Virus record (IMG/VR): IMGVR_UViG_3300030107_000416
Coordinates: 1 to 30,050 of that record
DNA: 30,050 bases
DNA from: a virus
Direction: 5' to 3' (one strand)
How positions within the stretch are numbered: the first letter of the stretch is position 1; each line of letters begins with the position of its first letter. Positions 15,331-22,288 of this stretch are shown here, piece after piece. The notes under the pieces were generated by a model. That model was not told the DNA's origin and did not search any database. It saw only the letters and a program-made list of their open reading frames with translations. The translations under genes were made by a program, and so were the position numbers.

Positions 15331-16052
15331 TGCCGTGTAAGAAATGTAAAGATGGAAAAGTAAAGTGGGGAAACACAGGAGAATGTGAATATGATACTAT
15401 TGCTGAATGTGAAGAAGCAAATAGAGATTATTACGAAAACCTAAAGACTACCTCAATTAAAGAATTAATAATTGCAAATGAAAATGAAGAATTAGCTATT
15501 GATGCTATTTCTTTAGTTTCATCACCTGCTATTGAACAAGATTTTGTTTTTTTTGGAAAAGAAAAGAACAACTTGACTTTAGCAAAAATAGATGAAGAAA
15601 AAAGAATGTTAGTATCACCTGCTTTGATACCTAATAAGCAGATATTTAGATATGATCCAAATACAGATTCAGAATACTATGTATATTTTAGTCCTGAAAC
15701 AGTTAGAAAAGCTAGTGAACTTTATTTAAAACACAACAATCATCATAAAGCAACTTATGAACACCAAGATAGAGTAAGTGGAGTTCTAACAGTAGAATCT
15801 TGGATTAAAGAGGGTGATAGTGATAAGTCAAAGATGTTTGGCTACGACTTGCCTAATGGCACGTGGTTCGTTAAGATGAAGATAGAAAATGATGAATTAT
15901 GGTCAAGAATTAAGGATGGCGAATTAAAAGGGTTATCAATAGAGGGTTACTTTGCTGATAAAATGGAAAAAATGTCAGAAAGAGAACCAACAAATGAAGA
16001 AATATTACACGCACTTAATGAGATAATAAACGAAAATCAAATAAATAAATAA
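15330..16052 (+). CDS. XkdF-like prohead protease
   Basis: 240 residues. The N-terminus carries four Cys (PCKKCKDGKVKWGNTGECEY and AECEEAN; C3, C6, C19, C27), a possible zinc or disulfide knot. The protease part has AIDAISLVSSPAIEQDF, LYLKHNNHHKATYEHQD (His145 in YEHQD), GVLTVESWI, and GLSIEGYF with Ser203. This His-then-Ser layout and the recurring SxVxxPAI motif fit the XkdF-type phage serine protease family, which cleaves scaffold and capsid precursors during head maturation. The scaffold-like and capsid genes follow directly. Which residues form the catalytic set is not certain from sequence alone. Confidence 0.75.
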   Translation: MPCKKCKDGKVKWGNTGECEYDTIAECEEANRDYYENLKTTSIKELIIANENEELAIDAISLVSSPAIEQDFVFFGKEKNNLTLAKIDEEKRMLVSPALIPNKQIFRYDPNTDSEYYVYFSPETVRKASELYLKHNNHHKATYEHQDRVSGVLTVESWIKEGDSDKSKMFGYDLPNGTWFVKMKIENDELWSRIKDGELKGLSIEGYFADKMEKMSEREPTNEEILHALNEIINENQINK

Positions 16053-16054
16053 CT

Positions 16055-16070
16055 ATTCTATTATATTAAA
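16055..16070 (+). promoter_or_regulatory. late-gene element, copy 4 (ATTCTATTATATTAAA)
   Basis: Keeps the invariant TCTATTATAT but diverges after it. It lies 9 nt before the scaffold-like gene ATG at 16080, and 15 nt separate TATTAT from that ATG, so here a short A-rich leader would be transcribed. Confidence 0.55.
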
Positions 16071-16079
16071 AAAGAAACT

Positions 16080-16769
16080 ATGGACATTAAAGAAAAAATT
16101 TTAGTAGCACTTGGCTTAAACAAAGCTGAGGATGAAGTGAAATTAGCTTGGCAATCAAAATCAGAAGATGGAACAATTTTTGTTTCTACTGCTGAAGAAT
16201 TAGAAGCAGGTGTAGATATTTCAGTATTAACAGAAGATGGAACTACAATCCTATTACCTGTTGGAACTTACAAAACAGATACAGGTGTTAGTTTTCGTGT
16301 AGATACTGAAGGTATTGTTGCTGAAGTTATTGAATCAGAAACTGAAGAAAAAGAAGAAGCATCAGAAGAAGTTAAAGAAGAAATGGGCGAAGATAGAGGT
16401 GAAGATGATGATGAAGCAGCAGTTGATGATTGGGAAGGTATGGAGAAAAGAATCAAAAACCTAGAAGATGCAGTATCTGATCTTAAAAGACAAATAGGTG
16501 AAACAGGGGATGTAGAAGAAATGACTGAAGAAGTTGTTGAACCATCTACAAATCCTAAATCAATAAAGACTACTGAAGTAGTTGAGTTTTCAGCAGATGA
16601 TGAAATTGAAAAATTAAAAGCTGAGAATGAAGCGTTAAGAACTGAATTAGCAGAATCCCCTGCTGATGCACCAATTAACACAAATAAATTTAGTTCAGAA
16701 AGACCTTCAATGTCTAAGGCAGAATATAATAGATTGCCTAAGCGTGAAAGAATTTTAATGAATTTTTAA
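16080..16769 (+). CDS. scaffold-like head assembly protein
   Basis: 229 residues, strongly acidic. A small beta-rich N-terminal part (about 20-85, with TAEELEAGVDISVLTEDGTT) is followed by a Glu/Asp-rich stretch (95-125) and coiled-coil segments (KRIKNLEDAVSDLKRQIGE; DEIEKLKAENEALRTELAE). The C-terminus is basic (PKRERILMNF). Acidic coiled-coil proteins between the protease and the major capsid gene usually serve as scaffold, removed by the protease. Identification rests on position and composition. Confidence 0.65.
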   Translation: MDIKEKILVALGLNKAEDEVKLAWQSKSEDGTIFVSTAEELEAGVDISVLTEDGTTILLPVGTYKTDTGVSFRVDTEGIVAEVIESETEEKEEASEEVKEEMGEDRGEDDDEAAVDDWEGMEKRIKNLEDAVSDLKRQIGETGDVEEMTEEVVEPSTNPKSIKTTEVVEFSADDEIEKLKAENEALRTELAESPADAPINTNKFSSERPSMSKAEYNRLPKRERILMNF

Positions 16770-16808
16770 TAAAAAATAACAAAAATAATAACAAAAAAAT
16801 AAAAAATT
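16770..16808 (+). promoter_or_regulatory. A-rich translation leader of the major capsid gene
   Basis: The 39 bases before the capsid ATG are almost only A and T (AAAAATAACAAAAATAATAA and so on, ending AAAAAATTATGG), with no Shine-Dalgarno. Unstructured A-rich leaders mark highly translated genes in Bacteroidetes. Confidence 0.5.
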
Positions 16809-17720
16809 ATGGCTTTTAGCGTAACACAACCAAACTTCAATGGTAAGGCGGCAGGATTTTATATCTCAGCAGCTTTAAAAGAAGCAAAATCTTTAGAGTA
16901 TATGGTGGTTTTAGAAAACATCAAGTATAAAGAGAACATTCAAAAGATGGCAGGTTCATCACTAATAGTAGATAATACTTGTGACTTTACTAGTGCAGGG
17001 AATCTCGCACTTACAGAAGCGACTCTTGAACCAAAATCCTTACAAATAAACCTTGATATTTGCAAGGCAACATTATTAACATCTTGGGAGGCATTACAAA
17101 TGAGAGCAGGTAGAGATGCAGGTTCAGGTGTTTCTTTTGATGACTATGTAATTTCTTATATGGGAGAATTAATAGCAGATGCAACTGAAACTTCTATATG
17201 GCGAGGTACAGCAGGTACAACAGGGGAATTTAATGGATTTATGACTTATTGGTTACTTCCAGGAACAGATGGAACAGTAGTTCAATCATCAGCTTCAGCA
17301 GCTTATACAGCAGCTAATATCTTGGCTAACCTACAAACTTTTGTAGCGGATATTATTGGTGGTGATACTCTTGATGTATTAGGGAAAGATGATGCTTATA
17401 TCTTTATGAATCCAAAAACTTTCCACTTCTACATTCAAGCATTATCAGCTTTAGGATATGTAAATACATACCAACAACAAGAGTGGAATCCTTTATTTGA
17501 AGGAATAAAAATTGCAGTAGTACCAGGAATGATTGATAATCAATTATGTTTTGCCCAAACTTCAAACTTATATTTTGGAACTGACCTACTTTCAGATAGC
17601 ACACGTATATCTCTAATGGATATGTCAGGGCTTGATGGTTCAGACAATATTAGAATGGTAGCGCGTTATACAGCAGGAGTTGTTGCAGGTATCGGTGCTA
17701 ATGTAGCAAGACAATCATAA
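16809..17720 (+). CDS. major capsid protein (HK97-fold type)
   Basis: 303 residues. The order protease, acidic scaffold, capsid is standard. Features include a helical N-terminus (FYISAALKEAKSLEYMVVLE), KMAGSSLIVDNTCDF, the phrase LLTSWEALQMRAGRDAG, and AYIFMNPKTFHFYIQAL with a final IRMVARYTAGVVAGIGANVA. The last pattern (M-x-x-R-Y-T-A-G-V) resembles the C-terminal strand of capsid proteins from Bacteroidetes phages. It forms the head shell. An A-rich leader precedes it and a UUCG-loop terminator follows, fitting a highly expressed gene. Confidence 0.8.
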   Translation: MAFSVTQPNFNGKAAGFYISAALKEAKSLEYMVVLENIKYKENIQKMAGSSLIVDNTCDFTSAGNLALTEATLEPKSLQINLDICKATLLTSWEALQMRAGRDAGSGVSFDDYVISYMGELIADATETSIWRGTAGTTGEFNGFMTYWLLPGTDGTVVQSSASAAYTAANILANLQTFVADIIGGDTLDVLGKDDAYIFMNPKTFHFYIQALSALGYVNTYQQQEWNPLFEGIKIAVVPGMIDNQLCFAQTSNLYFGTDLLSDSTRISLMDMSGLDGSDNIRMVARYTAGVVAGIGANVARQS

Positions 17721-17736
17721 TAAACTTAATTCAAGA

Positions 17737-17758
17737 AGTGGGTGCTTCGGCACTCACT
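17737..17758 (+). terminator. hairpin with UUCG loop after the capsid gene
   Basis: AGTGGGTGC-TTCG-GCACTCACT forms nine base pairs (one G-U) closed by a UUCG tetraloop, an unusually stable loop. The following CCTTTAACCTT is only a weak U-tract, so it may terminate partly or protect the capsid mRNA 3' end. Confidence 0.75.
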
Positions 17759-17785
17759 CCTTTAACCTTAAAAAAATAAAAAAAT

Positions 17786-18352
17786 ATGGCTTGTACAGCG
17801 TTAACAAAAGGTAGAGGACTTGATTGTAATAGAATTAGTGGTGGAATAAAGTTTATATATTTCGCAGTTTATGACCAAGTAACTTCAATACCAACAGCAA
17901 ATGGTGAAATTACTGATTTAGAAATGGGTAGTAATATGTTGTATAGATACACAATGCCACTAGGTGTTGCTAGTCTTACAGATACTATTACAGGTTCAAG
18001 AGAGAACGGAACAATCTTTTATACACCAACAGTAAATATTATACTTAACAGACTGACTAAAGAAGATCAGAATGAAATAAAATTATTAGGACAAACTAAA
18101 GTTATTATATTTGCACAATTAAACCAAACAGTAACAGCAACAGGACACGATACTATTGTGTGTTTAGGTAGTGTTAATGGAATGGAACTTAATGCAGGTA
18201 CTATGGATAGTGGAGCAGCGTTTGGAGATAGAAATGGTTATACTTTAACCTTTGATGGTTTAGAGCAACAACCATTCCAATTTGTGCCTGACTATACTAC
18301 TAATCCATTTGATAATGGTGGATTTACATTAGGAGGTGTAGACAGCAACTAG
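17786..18352 (+). CDS. candidate major tail tube protein
   Basis: 188 residues. It begins ACTALTKGRGLDCNRISGGI and IKFIYFAVYDQV, with a central ILNRLTKEDQNEIKLLGQTK and a C-terminal AAFGDRNGYTLTFDGLEQQP. Two early Cys, a GGI strand and the D-x-N-G-Y-x-L-T-F block recur in virion proteins of Bacteroidetes phages, for which tail tube is the likely role; I cannot prove it. It lies between two hairpins (17737-17758 and 18383-18406), as a highly expressed single gene would. Its separation from the chaperone and tape measure genes is unusual. Confidence 0.55.
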   Translation: MACTALTKGRGLDCNRISGGIKFIYFAVYDQVTSIPTANGEITDLEMGSNMLYRYTMPLGVASLTDTITGSRENGTIFYTPTVNIILNRLTKEDQNEIKLLGQTKVIIFAQLNQTVTATGHDTIVCLGSVNGMELNAGTMDSGAAFGDRNGYTLTFDGLEQQPFQFVPDYTTNPFDNGGFTLGGVDSN

Positions 18353-18382
18353 ACTTGGTAGTTTTCATATATTTCTTAGATT

Positions 18383-18406
18383 AGGGTGGGCATTGTCCAC
18401 CTTTTT
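18383..18406 (+). terminator. intrinsic terminator
   Basis: AGGGTGGGC-ATT-GTCCACCTT forms a nine-pair stem (two G-U) with a three-base loop, followed by TTTTT within CTTTTTCTTTT. It is a clear Rho-independent terminator and is followed 29 nt later by late element copy 5. Confidence 0.85.
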
Positions 18407-18434
18407 CTTTTAATAAGCAAATAAAAACGGAGTT

Positions 18435-18450
18435 TTTCTATTATATAGTA
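18435..18450 (+). promoter_or_regulatory. late-gene element, copy 5 (TTTCTATTATATAGTA)
   Basis: Identical to copies 1 and 2 over 16 bases. The last A is the A of ATG 18450. It stands directly after an intrinsic terminator, so genes downstream need a new transcription start here; this is the best contextual support for the element being a promoter. Confidence 0.7.
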
Positions 18451-18929
18451 TGATACAAGCAGTAACTGAAACTGATTTAACTACATATCTACAAACAGAA
18501 GATAATCGTATTGATACTTCTGTTAGTTCTGACAAGATAAGATATTTAGTAAAGTTTACTAATGATATGGATAAGTCAATACAATATGCTTATTCTAATG
18601 TTCATTTGGTTTATGATAGATATACAAAATTCCATTTTACATATAACGCAACACCTGATGTATATACAGGAGATGTAAACTTTCTACCATCAGGATATTG
18701 GAAATATGAAGTATATGAAGTTAGTTGGACAGGAGCAGTAGCTATAAGCGCAGGAAACGCACCTGTAAACGAAGATGATGTGCTTCCAGTAGGTAGTACT
18801 CACGGAGTAGTTCAAGGGCTTGTAACGAAAGGAAAAATGTATGTAGCAGACAAATCAGGAACAGCACAAGTACAATATACACAACATCCTGAACCAAGTG
18901 GAACAAATTATATATATTACGGAAATTAA
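18450..18929 (+). CDS. virion structural protein, Bacteroidetes-phage type
   Basis: 159 residues. Segments KIRYLVKFTNDMDKSIQYAY, YDRYTKFHFTYNA, PSGYWKYEVYEVSW and VTKGKMYV form a beta-rich layout (F-T-N-D-M, R-Y-x-x-F, G-x-W-x-Y-x-V-Y-E) that I associate with small virion proteins next to tail or head-decoration genes of Bacteroidetes phages. The start overlaps late element copy 5, so it opens a new late transcription unit. Function unproven. Confidence 0.6.
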   Translation: MIQAVTETDLTTYLQTEDNRIDTSVSSDKIRYLVKFTNDMDKSIQYAYSNVHLVYDRYTKFHFTYNATPDVYTGDVNFLPSGYWKYEVYEVSWTGAVAISAGNAPVNEDDVLPVGSTHGVVQGLVTKGKMYVADKSGTAQVQYTQHPEPSGTNYIYYGN

Positions 18930-18939
18930 AAAATAAATT

Positions 18940-19215
18940 ATGGCAATAGAAAACGTACAACAATTATTAACTGAGCAACTAGGAAAAAATGGTGGCACAG
19001 TAGTATTTACAACAGTAGCACAAACTAGTAAAGATTTTTATGCAGTTTACTTTCCTGTTGAAAGTGTAATTTCAGCAATAACAGCAGCAGATGCAACAGG
19101 TGAAAGCGCTTTACAAACCACAATACCTGCGGGAACTACATTATTTATGAATATTACTGCAATCACTCTAACTAGTGGTATTGGAATAGGTTATCACGAA
19201 GGAGTAACTACATAG
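18940..19215 (+). CDS. small virion protein candidate
   Basis: 91 residues, Thr/Ala-rich and beta-patterned (TVVFTTVAQTSKDFYAVYFP; ISAITAADATGESALQTTIP; GIGIGYHEG). A spike or trimer-forming small protein would fit, but no family is recognised. An A-rich leader (AAAAAATAAATTATGG) precedes it. Confidence 0.55.
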   Translation: MAIENVQQLLTEQLGKNGGTVVFTTVAQTSKDFYAVYFPVESVISAITAADATGESALQTTIPAGTTLFMNITAITLTSGIGIGYHEGVTT

Positions 19216-19217
19216 AA

Positions 19218-19385
19218 ATGAAACTAGCGTTAGGAAATACATTAAGTTCAAACAAACCTGGAGGAGGTAGATCTACTGCTTTAATAGTAGATGATTTTAA
19301 AAGGAGAGTAGAAGCAAGGGATGGAGTATTTGAAGCAAAGTCTTGTTTGACTACACAATTAAATGCAATTAAAAACATAGCATAA
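19218..19385 (+). CDS. 55-residue protein before the fibre gene
   Basis: ATG 19218 opens a 55-codon frame ending at 19385, one base before the fibre ATG. The sequence contains NTLSSNKPGGGRSTALIVDD and FKRRVEARDGVFEAKSCL. A similar short protein (F-x-x-R-V-x-x-x-x-G-x-F-E-A-x-x-C-L) is familiar to me directly upstream of LamG-type fibres in Bacteroidetes phages. The tight fit between neighbours supports it. Possibly a small connector or chaperone of the fibre; function unknown. Confidence 0.6.
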   Translation: MKLALGNTLSSNKPGGGRSTALIVDDFKRRVEARDGVFEAKSCLTTQLNAIKNIA

Positions 19386-19386
19386 T

Positions 19387-21918
19387 ATGAGTTTATTAGA
19401 TGATGTAAGTTTAATGATAACACCTAATGGGGTAAAAGAAGGTGTATTATTTGGAGCATTACCTCAACCAATAATAGGTGCAGAAAAAGTAACTGATGGG
19501 GATTTTCCAACAGGTACTTCTGCTTGGACAACTGCTGCTGGATGGGCGATAGCGAATGGTTCTGCTACTTGTAGTAGTGGGAATGATAATTTGAGTCAAA
19601 ATGTAAGTGCTGCTGCAGGTAAAACTTATAAAATAACTTTAGATGTAACTCTAACCTCTGGAAGATTAGATATTGATATAGGAAATTGCACTAAACAATC
19701 TACCGAGAGTTCTGGAACTAAAACTTTTTATATGGTAGCAGTTAATACTGACGATTTAAGATTTTATGGAGGTGCGTTTAGAGGTTCGGTTTCTAATGTT
19801 TCTGTAAGAGAATACACATCAGCAGATATGGACTTTACTAGAGCAACTACTGCTACAAGAAATGGTTTTAGTGTAAATACAACAATAAATCCAACTTTTG
19901 ATACTACTACTGCTTTAGGTTCAGCAGGTAGTGGATGGAAAGGAGATGTAGGAGGTAGTAGTACAGTAGCATACTCTAATGGTGGTGTAAAACTTACAAG
20001 GGATGGTGGTGAATGCAAGTTAAAAGTACAAAACGCAGCAGGTTCTGTGGCGGCTATGACAATAACTTCAAAATATAAATTAGTTTATGATGTAGTTGAA
20101 AATAATGGCGCTTTATTACGTTTTAAGAATGGTGCAGCACTAACTAATGTAGAAGAGAGTGTTGGAACTCACACTTATTATTTTACTCAAACATCTACTG
20201 CTACTTGGCTAATAGAAAACTATAATGATGCTACTAACATAACCTTAGATAATGTTTATATATATGAATTATTAGTTGAAGATGTGCCTAGAAATTTACT
20301 TGAATATAGTGAGGATATTAGTCAAGGTTGGGTAGGTGTTAATTCACCATCTTTAACTTATAATATTGCTACTGCCCCTGATGGAACTACAACAGCAGAT
20401 GGTATACAGGCAGAAGATGCTACTAACTATAAAAGAATAAAACAAGCGATTACTGTTAATCCTAATTCTACAAATACTTTTTCTATATATATTAAAAAAG
20501 AAACGTCAGAAACTAATTTTGCTGGTATTGGAATGGTATATCAAGGTGTAAGCACTAAAACCACTTACGCAATTATTAATTCAGTAACTGGAACTATGGT
20601 TAATGCAGGTACGCTAACTGCTACCTTTAATATTGAAGATGTTGGAACTTATTGGAAGTTTGAGATGACTTCTACCGATAATGCTGCAAATACACAGTTA
20701 GAAATTTCTTTTTACGGAACATTATCTACTAATGGAACTTCACTAGCACCAGGAACAGGAAGTGTGAGAACAATATGGGGTGCGCAATTAGAAATAGGTT
20801 CACAAGCAACAGCATACATCCCAACAACAGATAGATTAAATGTACCTAGAATAGATTATACAGGTGGTGGATGTCCGCATATATTAGTAGAACCACAAAG
20901 AACAAATATTTGTTTACGAAGTCAAGAGTTAGATAATGCTTCTTGGACTAAAACTGATGTAACAGTTACTGCTAATTCAACTACAAGTCCTGATGGTACA
21001 ACTAATGCAGAAAAAGTAGCAAAAGATGGTGTTGCTGCTACTGATATGATAGAGCAAACTATAACAGTAAGTAATTCAACAGAATATTCTATAAGTGCTT
21101 TTTTAAAAAACAATGATAATCCATCAGGGGGTAAAACTACTTTAGCATTTAATGTAAGTAGTGGTACATTATTTAGAAAAACTTATGAATGGACAGGTTC
21201 TGCACTTGCTACTGCTACAACGTATGATAGTGGTACTAGAACTAATGAATTTTTAGAAGATTATGGAAATGGTTGGTACAGGGTTGGATATAGTTTTACT
21301 ACAAATGGAACATCAGGGGATATAGAAGTTGCAATAGACCAAAGTGGTGGAACATCAACAACAAGCATATATATGTGGGGAAGTCAATTTGAAGAAGGTT
21401 CTTACGCAACATCATACATACCAACAACTTCAGCAACAGTTACAAGAAATGCAGAAACATTGGAAAGACTAGGAATCGCAGATTTAATTAATAGTTCAGA
21501 AGGGGTGTTATATATTGAAACTGCTGCACTTTTTGATTCTGAAACAAATAGAATTATATCTTTATCTGATGGAACTAATGATGAAAGGGTATGTATAACT
21601 TATACAGATGCAAGTCAAACAATAGCAGGAGTTATAATAAAAGGTGGCGTTACCCAAGCAAGTATGTCTTATGTTGTATCAGATGAAACTGCATTTTCTA
21701 AAATAGCGGTTAAATGGAAGGTTAATGATTTTGCTTTATGGGTTGATGGAACTGAAAGAGCAACAGATTCAAGTGGGAATCCCCCAGTAGGATTAAATTC
21801 ATTACAATCTGATAATGGTCTAGCGGTTGCTGCTAATTTTTTCTATGGCAAAATAAGAAATATACAAGTATATAAAACAGCATTAAGTGATACTCAATTA
21901 GGTGCTTTAACAACATAG
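19387..21918 (+). CDS. large modular fibre / receptor-binding protein
   Basis: 843 residues built of beta-sandwich modules. Module A (about 31-145) has WTTAAGWAIANGSATCSSG and KTYKITLDVTL; module B (about 165-295) has a related layout. Modules C (about 300-480) and D (about 510-695) look like a tandem duplication: each opens with a Y/R-S-x-(D/E)...W motif and ends WGAQLEIGSQATAYIPTT or WGSQFEEGSYATSYIPTT. A CPHILVEPQRTN joint lies between them. The C-terminal 150 residues look LamG/concanavalin-like (VKWKVNDFALWVDGTERA, FYGKIRNIQVYKTALSD). Such modules bind sugars; recognition of host surface glycans is inferred. Confidence 0.75.
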   Translation: MSLLDDVSLMITPNGVKEGVLFGALPQPIIGAEKVTDGDFPTGTSAWTTAAGWAIANGSATCSSGNDNLSQNVSAAAGKTYKITLDVTLTSGRLDIDIGNCTKQSTESSGTKTFYMVAVNTDDLRFYGGAFRGSVSNVSVREYTSADMDFTRATTATRNGFSVNTTINPTFDTTTALGSAGSGWKGDVGGSSTVAYSNGGVKLTRDGGECKLKVQNAAGSVAAMTITSKYKLVYDVVENNGALLRFKNGAALTNVEESVGTHTYYFTQTSTATWLIENYNDATNITLDNVYIYELLVEDVPRNLLEYSEDISQGWVGVNSPSLTYNIATAPDGTTTADGIQAEDATNYKRIKQAITVNPNSTNTFSIYIKKETSETNFAGIGMVYQGVSTKTTYAIINSVTGTMVNAGTLTATFNIEDVGTYWKFEMTSTDNAANTQLEISFYGTLSTNGTSLAPGTGSVRTIWGAQLEIGSQATAYIPTTDRLNVPRIDYTGGGCPHILVEPQRTNICLRSQELDNASWTKTDVTVTANSTTSPDGTTNAEKVAKDGVAATDMIEQTITVSNSTEYSISAFLKNNDNPSGGKTTLAFNVSSGTLFRKTYEWTGSALATATTYDSGTRTNEFLEDYGNGWYRVGYSFTTNGTSGDIEVAIDQSGGTSTTSIYMWGSQFEEGSYATSYIPTTSATVTRNAETLERLGIADLINSSEGVLYIETAALFDSETNRIISLSDGTNDERVCITYTDASQTIAGVIIKGGVTQASMSYVVSDETAFSKIAVKWKVNDFALWVDGTERATDSSGNPPVGLNSLQSDNGLAVAANFFYGKIRNIQVYKTALSDTQLGALTT

Positions 21919-21921
21919 AAT

Positions 21922-22278
21922 ATGGAAGAATCAAAATATAAAATATATAAATTACATTATACAGATAAAGAAACAGGAGATGCTGATTTAATAGCAAAAG
22001 GTGTTTATGAAGTTGTTGAAGAAGAAACTGTTTATACTAATGGCACACAATCAGTAGTGTATATAGGTGAAATTGTAGAAACTCCTGGAACTTATGATCT
22101 TGATGGAAACGAAATAACACCACCTGTATATAAATATGATGGTGTATTTTATGATGTAATGACAGCAGCAGAAATAGATTTTTCACCTAATGAAGTGTTT
22201 CCTGAGAATTATGTTCATACATTTGCAGGTTATCCAACACATATTATTACCAATCCTGAAGTAGAAGAAGAAATATAA
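21922..22278 (+). CDS. small acidic fibre-associated protein candidate
   Basis: 118 residues, acidic, beta-patterned (YKIYKLHYTDKETGDADLIA; VYIGEIVETPGTYDLDGNEI), ending EVEEEI. No motif known to me. Three bases separate its ATG from the stop of the fibre gene, suggesting a partner or chaperone of the fibre, by position only. Confidence 0.55.
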   Translation: MEESKYKIYKLHYTDKETGDADLIAKGVYEVVEEETVYTNGTQSVVYIGEIVETPGTYDLDGNEITPPVYKYDGVFYDVMTAAEIDFSPNEVFPENYVHTFAGYPTHIITNPEVEEEI

Positions 22279-22288
22279 AATATAAAAT

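Noticed and set aside
22270-22288. TATAAAATATAAAATATG before the portal as a further late promoter
   Set aside because: It lacks the TCTATTATAT core; it is a simple AAATAT repeat acting more plausibly as an A-rich translation leader.
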